In this document: piece by piece, positions 20,919-30,998 of the stretch
How positions within the stretch are numbered: the first letter of the stretch is position 1
How the letters are laid out: each line of letters starts with the position of its first letter
Source: Engelhardtia mirabilis
Lineage (GTDB): Bacteria; Planctomycetota; UBA1135; GCA-002686595
DNA: 64,000 nt
NCBI RefSeq assembly: GCF_007748095.1
Contig: NZ_CP036287.1
Coordinates: 2,914,001-2,978,000, forward strand
Direction of reading: 5' to 3'
Position numbers and translations under genes: made by a program
Notes under the pieces: model-generated
The model's input: the letters and a program-made list of their open reading frames with translations, nothing else
What the model was told of the DNA's origin: nothing
Databases searched by the model: none

Positions 20919-23513
20919 CTAGAGCACCGAGTTCAGGACCTGGACCACCGCCAGCAGGGCAGCCCTGTTCTCGACGTTCTCGTCCCCATCCGCCATGGCC
21001 TCCGCGAAGGTGTCGCCATTGAAGATATCCCCGGCCTTGGTGATGAAGGTCGGATCCCCGGTCAGCATGTAGCCGTACCCCAAACTCGAGATCGTCTGGT
21101 AGGTGTTGGTCTCGAACAGCATCCCGTCGGACGGGATCGACGCCGGGTTGCAGTAGGCCGGCAGGCTCTCGTTCAGGGGGCCGGTGGCGTACATGCGCGC
21201 GGGTCCGTCGAGCACCGGGTGCCAGGCGAAGTCCGAGATGAAGGCGTCGTAGAAGTCGCGCAGCACGTCCTCGGTCAGCGCCAGATAGCCGTTGTTCTCA
21301 CCGCGGAAGACCGTCTCCTTGATGCCCCACATGGCGTTGTCGCAGATCGAGGTCTCGAAGGCCTGGGCCCCGCGGTAGTTGCCGTCGAGGATCTTGAAGT
21401 TGATGTCGGCGTAGATCAGGCCGCTGCAGGCCACCTGGCCGGCCGAGACCATGTCCATGTAGTCGGTGAACCAGCTGAAGTAGTAGTCGCGCCAGGACTC
21501 CTCGGCCAGCGCGTAGCAGGCAGCCATGGTGTCGGCGGCCCAACCCTCCTGGCGTCCGTAGGGGAAGCCGTTGCCCGGGTGGCTGTTGACGTACTCGATG
21601 TCGTACCGCATGCCGGTCTCGACGTAGTTGCCCCACTGGCTGTTGTAGTGGGGCGAGTACGACATGGCGCACAGTTCGGCCTGCATCTGCAGGTCGTCCT
21701 TGGCCATCGGGTCGTTCATGGTCCAGGCCAGCGTCTTCAAGAGGCGCGTGATGCGGATCAGATGGGCCAGGTCGTAGGAGTCGTAGGACAGCAGCTCGGC
21801 CTCGTAGTCCGGTTGACGACCGGCGGTGGCCACCGCGTTCACCTGGAACGGATCCGCCGTGGCATACCCGAAGGGATCGTTGCTGCCGGGCAGCAGGATC
21901 ATGAACAGGTTCATCGGGATGTAGGAGATCGAACCGTTCACCGCCAACCAGTCGGCCAGGGTCGTCGGCCGGCCGTCGATGTGATAGAGGGCGTTGTGCT
22001 GCCGATCGATCGCCATGCGGTGGTTCGCCTGGACCTTGCGGATGCCGTCGACCGAGGCCGACTCCACCGTGCGGATGCCGTCGAACAGGAAGATCTCGTT
22101 GCCGCCAGTCATGCCCCCGTAGGAGGCTCCGAAGGGATGGGCCCAACCGAGTTGCCCGGCGATGAACGGATAGAGACCCGTGGTCGTTCCGTTCTCGAGG
22201 TGACCGATGAGCTCGTTGGCCTCGTTGGTCAGGGCCGTGCGCAGGTTGGCGTGCCCGACGTGCTCCAGGGAGGGCAGCAGGAAGTTCTGCGGGAAGTAGC
22301 GCGCGGTACCCGGGTTCCACCAAGAGTAGTAGTCGTCGCCGCTACCCGAGTCGACGCCCCGGCGGGCGAAGGCCAGACCCTCGAGGTCCAGCAACTCGCG
22401 GGCACGGTCGACCTTGGAGTTGGGCGCGATGGCCAGGCGCCGGTGCGTCTGGGCCTGGTTGCCCATCACGTGCAGCTTGTTGCCCGCGAGGGGCTTGACC
22501 AGCGGGAAGTAGCGCTTGGAGCCGATCGTGTACGGCGTCCCCATGCCCGGGTCTTCGAAGGTCTGCACCACGCTGTAGCCGACCGGGACCGAGATCTCGA
22601 GCGCTTCGAAGTAGAGCTTGCCCTGGGGGTCGTCGTTGACGGAACCGGTGGCGCCGTCCAGACCGTTGTGGATGCGTAGATCGAGCAGCAGCACGTCCTC
22701 CTCGGCCAGGGTGGTCGAGTAGCCGTGGACTCCGAACATGTGCTCGAGCGTGCCGCTCGAGCCACTCACGGGCGTGAACGGCTGCATCACGTTGTGGGTC
22801 CGCACCGTTGTCTCGAGCGGGCCAAAGCGCAACACCTTGGGGTTGTGGGCCTCCTTCAGGGGGGTGAAGGTGTAGACGTGCCCGAAGGCGTCCCAGGTAC
22901 GCAGCTTGACGGAGCTCTGATCGGCGAGCAACGCGGCAACGCCGGTACCGATGGCTTGGGTGCCTTCGAGGTGTGCGGCGACAGCCTGGGCTGTCGGCGT
23001 TGGCACGGCGAGGCCGCTCGCGACCGCGGCGACCTCGAACTCCATTCGATCCCCCGTGACGGCTCCGGTCGGGCGCGGAACCCGCGCGATCACCTCGACC
23101 ACATCGGCCCCGTCCTCTTCACGCGGGTAGCGGCTGACGATCTCCAGTTGCGTCGGAACCGAGTTGCCCTCGGCGTCCTTGACGGTCAACGGGTAGGTCG
23201 TGCTGCTGTCGGTGAACAGCCCCTTCGGGATCGGCAGGGTGCCCCGCAGGGTGAACTCGCTCGCGTCGGGGATGACGACCTCCATCACCGCCACGGTCTG
23301 GCCCGCGGCGGGCGGCTCGAGGTTGATCTCGGGACTTGGCCCGGACGGTCCAGGATCGTCGAGGTTGTCGGTGAAGAAGCCGTCGGTGACACCACCGCCG
23401 CAGCCTGCCACGAGGAACAGTCCTGCGACCGCCGCGGCCAAGCCGAGCGGGGAGCTGCCGATAGGTTGCCGCCGCACCACCCCCGTGGTGCAGACCGGCG
23501 GATAAGCCGACAT
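20919..23513 (-). CDS. Large secreted lipoprotein with RIFT-barrel/PcRGLX-like N-terminal region
   Basis: An 864-residue protein with a lipoprotein signal: a hydrophobic segment ends in LFLVAGC, so Cys38 would be lipidated. After a low-complexity linker, residues about 75-165 (FTLRGTLPIPKGLFTDSST ... DAEGNSVPTQLEIVSRYP) resemble the N-terminal RIFT-barrel domain of the YetA/exo-rhamnogalacturonan-lyase group. In that group a substrate-binding barrel precedes an alpha/alpha toroid. The rest is rich in aromatic residues with long helices, as expected for such a toroid, but I recognise no catalytic motif. A polysaccharide-acting role is a weak inference. It is the upstream gene of a same-strand pair with the M28 peptidase, and a GGAAG-N3-TTTCC palindrome lies 196 bp before the start. 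Confidence 0.6.
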   Translation of the reverse strand: MSAYPPVCTTGVVRRQPIGSSPLGLAAAVAGLFLVAGCGGGVTDGFFTDNLDDPGPSGPSPEINLEPPAAGQTVAVMEVVIPDASEFTLRGTLPIPKGLFTDSSTTYPLTVKDAEGNSVPTQLEIVSRYPREEDGADVVEVIARVPRPTGAVTGDRMEFEVAAVASGLAVPTPTAQAVAAHLEGTQAIGTGVAALLADQSSVKLRTWDAFGHVYTFTPLKEAHNPKVLRFGPLETTVRTHNVMQPFTPVSGSSGTLEHMFGVHGYSTTLAEEDVLLLDLRIHNGLDGATGSVNDDPQGKLYFEALEISVPVGYSVVQTFEDPGMGTPYTIGSKRYFPLVKPLAGNKLHVMGNQAQTHRRLAIAPNSKVDRARELLDLEGLAFARRGVDSGSGDDYYSWWNPGTARYFPQNFLLPSLEHVGHANLRTALTNEANELIGHLENGTTTGLYPFIAGQLGWAHPFGASYGGMTGGNEIFLFDGIRTVESASVDGIRKVQANHRMAIDRQHNALYHIDGRPTTLADWLAVNGSISYIPMNLFMILLPGSNDPFGYATADPFQVNAVATAGRQPDYEAELLSYDSYDLAHLIRITRLLKTLAWTMNDPMAKDDLQMQAELCAMSYSPHYNSQWGNYVETGMRYDIEYVNSHPGNGFPYGRQEGWAADTMAACYALAEESWRDYYFSWFTDYMDMVSAGQVACSGLIYADINFKILDGNYRGAQAFETSICDNAMWGIKETVFRGENNGYLALTEDVLRDFYDAFISDFAWHPVLDGPARMYATGPLNESLPAYCNPASIPSDGMLFETNTYQTISSLGYGYMLTGDPTFITKAGDIFNGDTFAEAMADGDENVENRAALLAVVQVLNSVL

Positions 23514-23915
23514 CCGTTGAGACCCCTTGAGTCGGGAGGCAAGTCCGGTGCAGCCTTCCCAAGCCGCGTTCTACCGGTCGCCTCGTGCAGCCAGGGATCG
23601 GCCCGCGCGCCGCGCGCTCTGGAGCCGCCGGCGCGAAAAGCCACGGATTGCCGTTCGGTTGCGCGAGCTGCCGCCAACAGGGCGGCCTCGGCGGCCTCAG
23701 TGACGCTCGGAAGGACTTTCCATTTGGAGCTCGAGTCCTCCGCGGACGGGCGCCCCCCCCGGTCGGTCGAGTCGTCGGACCAGGCCCCTGGGCCTCGCTG
23801 TCAACCGGTGTGGACTCAGCTGCCCAGGGTGGTCACGCGGCCCGCGGCCGAAGGCACCGGCAAGGGCCGCCCGGCTGTCGGCGGCATGGATGGGCCTGCC
23901 GCCCGTCGATCGAGT
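23514..23915. other. Upstream region of the lipoprotein gene with palindromic 13-mer
   Basis: This 402-bp gap lies between the ankyrin gene's stop and the lipoprotein gene's start. It contains GGAAGGACTTTCC at 23709-23721, one of the recurrent palindromes, and a run of eight C near 23755. No credible coding sequence was seen. Confidence 0.5.
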
Positions 23916-24581
23916 TCAACGGGCGAGGAGCTCGGCGCAGGCGCCCAGCGCCCGCGCCAGGTCATCATCCCCCGCTGCCTCGGCTGCCTCGCGGCGCGCG
24001 TGGCAGTGCTCGACCGCGGTCCGGCCGCTGGCGTCGGTTTGGGCCGCATCGGCGCCTGCTGCGAGCAGGGCCTCGACCTTGGCGCTCGAGCCCAGGGCCG
24101 CCGCCAGGGGGGTCAAGCCCGCGAAGCCGGCGGGGTCGAAATCGGCCGGCAGGCAGCGGTCGACGCGCGCTCCGAGTCGCGCCAGGGCTGCCACCTCGTC
24201 GGGCGTGCCGTGGACCACCGCGAACTGCAGGGGGGTGAGCCCCTCGGCCTGTCGGGCCTCCAGTTCGGCGCCTGCGTCGACCAGGGGCCGCGCGAGCTGC
24301 ACCGGCTCGTCCCCGAAGCCGCCGTCTCCTTCGACGTCGACGATCAGGTGCAGGGCGGTCTCGCCGTCCTCGGTGGTGGCGTTGGGGTCGGCGCCGGCGG
24401 CCAGCAGTGCTTCGATCATGCGGGGGTCGCGATCGATCCCCATCAGGACCCGCATCAGGGGCGTCAGCCCGCCCTCGTCGCGTCGGTTGGCCAGGGCGCG
24501 GTCGGCGGCCAAGAGCCGTCCCAGGGCAGCCACGTCTCCGTCGTCGATCGCGTCCTGCAGGGCCTGACTGGCGTCGTCCAT
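23916..24581 (-). CDS. Ankyrin-repeat protein
   Basis: A 221-residue protein made almost wholly of ankyrin repeats. Repeats are visible as GGLTPLMRVLMG ... MIEALLAAGADPNATTEDGE, TALHLIVDV ... ARPLVDAGAELEARQAEG, LTPLQFAVVHG and LTPLAAALG ... VEALLAAGADAAQTDASG. The last leads to a capping helix rich in Ala/Glu. No signal peptide or catalytic domain is present, so it is probably a cytoplasmic protein-binding scaffold. The ATG at 24581 is chosen; another ATG four codons upstream is equally possible. It follows boxB on the same strand, but a hairpin in the gap suggests an independent transcript. The partner is unknown. Confidence 0.8.
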   Translation of the reverse strand: MDDASQALQDAIDDGDVAALGRLLAADRALANRRDEGGLTPLMRVLMGIDRDPRMIEALLAAGADPNATTEDGETALHLIVDVEGDGGFGDEPVQLARPLVDAGAELEARQAEGLTPLQFAVVHGTPDEVAALARLGARVDRCLPADFDPAGFAGLTPLAAALGSSAKVEALLAAGADAAQTDASGRTAVEHCHARREAAEAAGDDDLARALGACAELLAR

Positions 24582-24628
24582 CGGCGGCAGCATAGCGACC
24601 GCCGGGGCTCTGAGCGCCCCCGAACGCG

Positions 24629-24662
24629 CGCACGCCCGCCGGTTCGGACCGGCGGGCGTGCG
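24629..24662 (-). terminator. Strong GC hairpin downstream of boxB
   Basis: The arms 24629-24643 and 24648-24662 are perfectly complementary (15 bp) with a 4-nt loop. It lies 24 bp beyond the boxB stop codon and before the ankyrin gene. It has no U-tract, so intrinsic termination is uncertain, but the position is right for the end of the box transcript. Confidence 0.6.
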
Positions 24663-24685
24663 TGACAGTGTCGGAGGAGTCCGGA

Positions 24686-26092
<1,407 letters not shown>

Positions 26093-26189
26093 GGTTGCGT
26101 GTGAGTTCGGTGGAAGGGCCAGGAGAAGAGGGTGAAGTCGTGTTCGGTGGGGCGGCCGCGGACCGACGCCGAGTCGGTGCGGCGTCGGG

Positions 26190-27887
26190 TCAGGTGCGCT
26201 TGTAGTCGAACTCGGGGGCCTGGGGCGTCCCGTAGCACTTCAGCGCGCCGCGCTCGCCCACCGCGTTGGGGCGTTGGAAGATCCAGTTCTGCCAGGCGGT
26301 CAGTCGCCCGAAGATCTTGGTCTCCATGGTCTCGGGTCCGGCGAAGCGCAGGTTCGCCTCCATGCCGGTCAGGGCGTCGGGCGAGTAGGCCGTGCGCTCT
26401 TCGATCGCGAGGCGGATCTCGTCGTCCCAGTCGATCTCGTCCGGGGCGCTGGTGGCCAGGCCGAGCTCGTCCGCGGTCTCCGCGTCGATCGCCCCCTGGT
26501 GCTCGAGGATGCGGGCCGGGGCCGTCTCGTCACCGAGGAAGCGGGTCTCGAGGCGCGAAATGCCGTTGGACATGGGGAACAGCCCGCCGTTGGCCGTGCC
26601 GGAGATACCCATCTGCACCGGGAGCTCCGGATCGTTGAGCAGGTAGATGCGGTCCGCCGCCAGGGCCATCTCGAGGAACAGACCTGCGAAGGCCGTGCCC
26701 TGGTCGGCGATGGCGTAGAAGCTCTTGGCGGTGTTGTCCTGGCGCTTGAGCACGCGCTTGACGAAGTTCCGCACCTCGACGGTGAACCAGTGGCTATCGG
26801 CGAGCAGGGCGTCGGCGCCCAGGGCCACGTCGATCGAGCCGACGACCCGCAGCAGCACCACGGCGACTTCAGGCAGGTTCATCCGCAGGTGGCAGAGGGC
26901 GTCGTCGACCTCGCGGAAGGCCTGGAAGACCCACCACGACGCGCCGGCCGCGTGGGCCTCGGCGGCCGTCTTCGGGCCGACCTCGGCGGGCAGGTTGACG
27001 GTCAGGTGCGCGGTGCGACCGTCGTCGGCGATGGTCAGCTCCACGTACTCGTAGCTGCGACCCTGGCCGGCTTCGGTGTACTCCAGCCGCGTCAGGTCGA
27101 TGCCCTGGTTGCCCGAGGCGTCGGGCAGCTCGTCGGCCAGCTCGCGCGCCATGGCGGACACGGACTCGCTCCACTTGGACAGGGGCGCGATGCGATCGAC
27201 CAGGTCCCACTCGACCGCGCGCTTGCCCTTGATGCCCTCGGCCAGGGTTGAGAACACGTCGGTGCGGTCGCGGCGGATCTTGCGCTTGTCGGCGATGCGC
27301 GTGAGGCCGCCGGTGCCGGGCAGCACGCCCAGGAGCGGCAGCTCGGGGAAGGACACCGCGCTGTTGCGGTCGTCCACCAGCAGGATCTTGTCGCAGGCCA
27401 GGGCCAGCTCGTAGCCGCCACCCGAGGCGGTGCCGTTGAGCGCGGCCAGGAAGCGCACGTTCGAGTTGGCGCTGGCGTCCTCGATGCCGCAGCGCGTCTC
27501 GTTGGTGTACTTGCAGAAGTTGACTTTGAACCCGTGCGGGCTCGTCGACAGCATGTTGATGTTCGCGCCGGCGCAGAACACGCGGTCGAGCCCGCCGGTG
27601 ACGACGCAGGTGCGCACCTGGGGCTGCTCGAAGCGCAGGCGCTGGATCGCGTCCGCCAGCTCGATGTCCACGCCCAGGTCGTAGGAGTTGAGCTTCAACT
27701 CGTAGTCGCTGCGCTGACCCCCCTCGGGATCCACGGCCATGGTCAAGGTGGCGATGTCGCCGTCGACCTCCAGGCGCCAGTGCTTGTACTGCGCCGGTGC
27801 GGTGCGGAAGTCCTGCACCATGGTGCTCGCGGGCGTGCTGGTCGTCGCCCCGGGGGCGGCCTCCGTCGTCGCGCTGGTCGTCGTCAC
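26190..27887 (-). CDS. boxC: 2,3-epoxybenzoyl-CoA dihydrolase BoxC
   Basis: BoxC opens and cleaves the ring of 2,3-epoxybenzoyl-CoA hydrolytically. The product releases formate and gives 3,4-dehydroadipyl-CoA semialdehyde. The long crotonase-like protein carries two enoyl-CoA-hydratase-type halves; the first has the CoA-binding/oxyanion segment CAGANINMLSTSPHGFKVNF and AALNGTASGGGYELALACD. As annotated from the GTG at 27887 it has 565 residues with a Thr/Ala-rich leader. An ATG at 27821 (MVQDFRTAPAQYKHWRLEVD) gives 543 residues and is also plausible; known BoxC proteins have about 555. It is the first gene of the boxC-boxB unit and is divergent from boxR. Confidence 0.93.
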   Translation of the reverse strand: MTTTSATTEAAPGATTSTPASTMVQDFRTAPAQYKHWRLEVDGDIATLTMAVDPEGGQRSDYELKLNSYDLGVDIELADAIQRLRFEQPQVRTCVVTGGLDRVFCAGANINMLSTSPHGFKVNFCKYTNETRCGIEDASANSNVRFLAALNGTASGGGYELALACDKILLVDDRNSAVSFPELPLLGVLPGTGGLTRIADKRKIRRDRTDVFSTLAEGIKGKRAVEWDLVDRIAPLSKWSESVSAMARELADELPDASGNQGIDLTRLEYTEAGQGRSYEYVELTIADDGRTAHLTVNLPAEVGPKTAAEAHAAGASWWVFQAFREVDDALCHLRMNLPEVAVVLLRVVGSIDVALGADALLADSHWFTVEVRNFVKRVLKRQDNTAKSFYAIADQGTAFAGLFLEMALAADRIYLLNDPELPVQMGISGTANGGLFPMSNGISRLETRFLGDETAPARILEHQGAIDAETADELGLATSAPDEIDWDDEIRLAIEERTAYSPDALTGMEANLRFAGPETMETKIFGRLTAWQNWIFQRPNAVGERGALKCYGTPQAPEFDYKRT

Positions 27888-28001
27888 GGGTCGTGGTTGG
27901 GTCGGGGGTTCGGGACGGTGCCGCTGCGTCCGGGCCCGGGCGGGCGGCGTGTGGGTTGAGCTGAGCAGTCTCCGCCGCCCCGAGCGATCCTGGTCGTTCG
28001 G

Positions 28002-28063
28002 CGTCGATCGATCGGTAGGTATCGATCGACGTCGCAGGGGATTGAATGGGAAATATAGTTCCC
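28002..28063. promoter_or_regulatory. Palindromic sites in the boxC-boxR divergent region
   Basis: Two symmetric sites lie between boxC and boxR. The first is an 11-bp perfect inverted repeat (28002-28012 and 28021-28031, arm cgtcgatcgat) with an 8-nt spacer. The second is GGGAA-atatag-TTCCC at 28048-28063. The second overlaps the proposed first codons of boxR, as expected for autoregulation. Both are candidate BoxR operators; BoxR/BzdR repressors are known to release DNA on binding benzoyl-CoA. Assignment of either site is inference. Confidence 0.45.
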
Positions 28064-28843
28064 GTTGCGTCAGCAGGTGGGCATGATACCGCCCAACTCG
28101 TGAAGCATCACCCCTTTCTTCGAGAGCTCGGTCGACGGCTGCGCGCCGCCCGTCAAGCCGAGGGCTACTCGGTCGCGGAGCTGGCCGACCGCGCCGACCT
28201 CTCGCGGCGCTACCTGACCGATGCCGAGGCCGGGCGCGCCAATCCCTCGGTCCTGGTGCTCCTGCGCCTGGCCAAGGCCTTGGGTACTTCCCTGGCCGGA
28301 CTGGTGGACATCCCCTTGCGCGAGCGCTTGGCGGAGCGGGTCGCCCTGGTGGGGTTGCGCGGCGCCGGCAAGACCACCGTGGGGCGGCAGTTGGCCCTGG
28401 CGCTCGAGGTGCCCTTCGTCGAACTCGACGAGAGCGTCGAACGCTCCGCGGGACTGCCCCTGGGGCAACTCTTCGACCTGCACGGGGCCGAGAGCTTCCA
28501 GCGCTACCTGCGGGACGCCCTGGAGGCGGTCCTGGCCCAAGGCGAGCGTCTGGTCCTCGCCGCCGGAGGCTCGATCGCCGACGACGAGCAGGTCTTCTCG
28601 CGCCTGCTCGAGACCAGCCGAACCGTCTGGCTGGCCGCCGACCCCCGCGAGCACTACGACCGCGTCGCCGCCCAGGGCGACCTGCGGCCCATGGCCGGTC
28701 GGCCGCGCGCCTTCGACGAGCTGGAGCAGCTGCTCGAGCGCCGTCGCCCCGCCTACGAGCGCTGCGAGCTCAAGGTCGACACCAGCGGCCAGACCCCGGA
28801 AGAGGTGACCGAGCAGATCCTGGCATTCTTGAGCGCGAGCTGA
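28046..28843 (+). CDS. boxR: BoxR/BzdR-type regulator (HTH + shikimate-kinase-like domain)
   Basis: A 265-residue transcriptional regulator. Residues about 24-85 form an XRE-type helix-turn-helix (LGRRLRAARQAEGYSVAELA ... LSRRYLTDAEAGRANPSVLV). Residues about 100-262 form a shikimate-kinase-like domain with an intact P-loop (LVGLRGAGKTTVG). In BoxR and BzdR this domain senses benzoyl-CoA rather than acting in shikimate metabolism. The divergent boxC supports that role. The ATG at 28046 directly follows an in-frame stop and has a weak AGGGG upstream, but it overlaps a palindrome; GTG at 28100 is an alternative start. It is followed by a strong palindrome at 28886. Confidence 0.88.
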   Translation: MGNIVPVASAGGHDTAQLVKHHPFLRELGRRLRAARQAEGYSVAELADRADLSRRYLTDAEAGRANPSVLVLLRLAKALGTSLAGLVDIPLRERLAERVALVGLRGAGKTTVGRQLALALEVPFVELDESVERSAGLPLGQLFDLHGAESFQRYLRDALEAVLAQGERLVLAAGGSIADDEQVFSRLLETSRTVWLAADPREHYDRVAAQGDLRPMAGRPRAFDELEQLLERRRPAYERCELKVDTSGQTPEEVTEQILAFLSAS

Positions 28844-28885
28844 GTAGAGCGGGCCCGACTGCCATCGGAGCGCTGAACATGGAGC

Positions 28886-28921
28886 GGGCGCCGCCCGGCG
28901 ATCGATCGCCGGGCGGCGCCC
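28886..28921. terminator. Perfect 36-bp palindrome between convergent boxR and cytochrome b562-like genes
   Basis: The 36 bp are a perfect palindrome (18-bp half-sites, centre gatc) of GC-rich sequence. It lies 43 bp after boxR and 99 bp from the stop of the convergent gene. It has no T-tract on either side. A two-way terminator or pausing hairpin is likely. Confidence 0.6.
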
Positions 28922-29019
28922 ACTTCAGTTCGGCTCGAGCGCGAATCGAGTGGCTGGGTCCATATGGACTCGCAGCGGCGAGGTTCGCCGCCTCGACCGC
29001 GGACTCGGCCCCGCGGCTG

Positions 29020-29547
29020 CTACCGTCCGCCTTCGCCTCGTTCACCGCGCGGGCTGCGCTCACCGCGCTCGCCACCACCGCCCTTGAACTTGTCGTGGCC
29101 CTCGCGCTCCATGGGCCGCACTCGCTCGTCGTAGATGGCCTGGGCCGCTTCGAAGTCGCCGTCCAGGAAGGAACGCTCGAGGTCGATCAGGTTCGTGAGC
29201 AGCGTCAGCATCGTGCGCCGGTAGTCGGTGACGAATGCCGGACGCTCTTCCTCGGACTTGGCTTCGGCGGTCTCCGGGATCTCGCCCTTGGCCTGGATCA
29301 CGGCCGCTTGCATGTCGCTGACGATCGAGAGGCAGCCGGCGGCGTCCTGGCGGGCCATCATCGCGCGCAGCGCGCGGGTACCACCCTTGAGGCGCGACAT
29401 GGCCTGTTCAAGGGGCCCCTCTTCCTCGTGCTCCTCGCTGTGCTCTTGCGTACCCCGCTCCTGCTGGAGGGTGCCGGAGTTCTGGACGATGGGCAGGAGC
29501 AGCGGGGCGGCGATGGCCGCGAGCATCAGGACGGGTCGGCGGAGCAT
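29020..29547 (-). CDS. Cytochrome b562-like secreted protein
   Basis: A 175-residue protein from the ATG at 29547, with a signal peptide (MLRRPVLMLAAIAAPLLLPI), a Glu/His-rich linker and then a four-helix-bundle region. The region aligns with cytochrome b562: LEQAMSRLKGGTRAL near the start places a Met at the distal haem-ligand position. EREGHDKFKG near the end places a His at the proximal position, and the spacing of about 100 residues fits. The tail is Gly/Arg/Glu-rich. In the family the haem is bound non-covalently in the periplasm for electron transfer, but haem binding is unproven here. It lies 97 bp downstream of the deacetylase-family gene on the same strand. Confidence 0.65.
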   Translation of the reverse strand: MLRRPVLMLAAIAAPLLLPIVQNSGTLQQERGTQEHSEEHEEEGPLEQAMSRLKGGTRALRAMMARQDAAGCLSIVSDMQAAVIQAKGEIPETAEAKSEEERPAFVTDYRRTMLTLLTNLIDLERSFLDGDFEAAQAIYDERVRPMEREGHDKFKGGGGERGERSPRGERGEGGR

Positions 29548-29644
29548 GATCGTTGGTCGTAGTCGGGTGCGGGGTCGGCGTGCCACCTACGGAGCGGCAC
29601 GGTGTGCGTGGGCTTGGGCTCGGATAGGGTCGTTTCAGTCGCGA

Positions 29645-30619
29645 TCAAGACCGCTCGGATCGATCGCCGGAGGCGGACGCGCAGCCTAGCAGCTCGGCCA
29701 CATGGGCCGTGGCGCTGGCCGCCAGGGCGGTGAGGTCGTAGCCGCCTTCGAGCACCGACACGACGCGCCCGCCGCAGGCGCCGTTGGCGAGCTCGACCAG
29801 CCCGGCGGTGAGCGCGGCGAAGTCGTCGTCGACCAGAGCCGTCTGCGCCAGGGGATCGTCGCGGTGGGCGTCGAAGCCGGCCGAGATCAACAGGAGCTGC
29901 GGCCGGAACCGATCCAGGGCAGGCAGGACGTGGTCCTCGAGCGCGGCCAGCCAAGCGGTGCCGTCGCTGCCGGCGGGCAGGGGGCAGTTGAGCGTCGCGC
30001 CCTCGCCCTCGGCCACACCCCGCTCCTGCGCCCGACCGGTCCCCGGATAGAGCGGGAACTGGTGCAGGCTGGCGTAGAAGACCGACGGGTCGCGCTCGAA
30101 CAGGTGCTGGGTGCCGTTGCCGTGGTGGACGTCGAAGTCGACGATCGCGACGCGCTCCACTCCGGCGTGCTGCTGGGCCCAACGGGCGGCGACGGCGACG
30201 TGGTCGAACAGGCAGAAGCCCATGGCCCGGTCGTGCTCCGCATGGTGCCCCGGCGGGCGGGACGCCACGAAGGCCGCCTTCGCCTCGCCCGACATCACCG
30301 CGCGCGTGCCCTCGACAGCGGCGCCGCTGGTGGCCAGGGCGGCGCGGAAGGATGCGGAGGTGGTGAAGGTGTCGGGATCGAGCATGCGCCCGCCGGCCCG
30401 CGAGGCCGCCTCGACCTGGGCCACGTAGTCCACCGCGTGCACCGCCTCGATCCAGGGTCGCTCGGCGGGGGCCGGGGTGCGCTCCACCAGGCGCGCGGCA
30501 AGGCTGCTGGCGCGCAGGGCATCGACGACCGCCGCCGCGCGCTCCGGCCGCTCGGGGTGCTCGGTGGTGGCGCGGTGCTGCGCCTGGGCGTCGCTGTGGA
30601 AGAGGAGCAGGTCGGTCAC
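29645..30619 (-). CDS. Histone-deacetylase-family protein (acetylpolyamine/acetoin-utilisation type)
   Basis: A zinc hydrolase of the arginase/HDAC fold that removes acetyl or acyl groups from polyamines or proteins. The 324-residue reading starts at the GTG at 30619 (VTDLLLFHSDAQAQHRA). The frame is open far upstream, but that part is arginine/proline-rich and unconserved. All class-II HDAC motifs are present: RPPGHHAEHDRAMGFCLFD, zinc ligands in DFDVHHGNGTQ, SAGFDAHRDDPL and EGGYDLTAL. The substrate cannot be assigned. Three copies of the GGAAG-N3 palindrome lie 97-151 bp upstream. Confidence 0.88.
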   Translation of the reverse strand: MTDLLLFHSDAQAQHRATTEHPERPERAAAVVDALRASSLAARLVERTPAPAERPWIEAVHAVDYVAQVEAASRAGGRMLDPDTFTTSASFRAALATSGAAVEGTRAVMSGEAKAAFVASRPPGHHAEHDRAMGFCLFDHVAVAARWAQQHAGVERVAIVDFDVHHGNGTQHLFERDPSVFYASLHQFPLYPGTGRAQERGVAEGEGATLNCPLPAGSDGTAWLAALEDHVLPALDRFRPQLLLISAGFDAHRDDPLAQTALVDDDFAALTAGLVELANGACGGRVVSVLEGGYDLTALAASATAHVAELLGCASASGDRSERS

Positions 30620-30998
30620 GTGGGTGCCCAGTCTGACAGGGCGCGGGGCACGGGTCGATCCGGTGGCGCGACCTGGGAGCGGTGTGAATGAACTTTCACG
30701 CCGCGCGCCGCTGGGGGAAGGACCTTCCTGCCGCCCAGGGAAGGATCTGCCCGGTACGGAAGGTTCTTCCGCCCCGCGACACGCCGAGTCGCGAGCCGAG
30801 GAATCCACTGGCCCGCGGCGCTCGCCAGACGGGGGTAGTTTTGAGTGCACGGCCAAGTGGGGTCTCCGTGGGGGGGATCGGCGCGGCGGTGTGGGGGTCA
30901 GCACGACATCAGGGGGGCGGCGCATTCCGATCGCGCCGCCTGTCGAGCGGGCACCGTGACTCGAACCAAAGGGCGGGACCCAGGTCTCGCGACTTCCG
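30620..30998. other. Divergent upstream region with three clustered palindromes
   Basis: This 379-bp gap lies between the deacetylase-family gene (-) and the outer-membrane gene (+). It holds no recognisable protein. Its notable feature is the cluster of palindromes at 30716-30770, listed separately. Confidence 0.5.
30716..30770. promoter_or_regulatory. Cluster of three GGAAG-N3 palindromic 13-mers
   Basis: The three sites are GGAAGGACCTTCC (30716-30728), GGAAGGATCTGCC (30739-30751) and GGAAGGTTCTTCC (30758-30770). Their starts are 23 and 19 bp apart, roughly two helical turns, which would put bound dimers on about the same face of the DNA. The middle copy is diverged in its second half-site. 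They could control the deacetylase-family gene, the outer-membrane gene, or both. Confidence 0.45.

Noticed and set aside
28100..28843. Shikimate kinase gene
   Set aside because: The kinase-like domain follows a helix-turn-helix and is divergent from boxC, which is the BoxR/BzdR regulator architecture. A metabolic shikimate kinase is not indicated.
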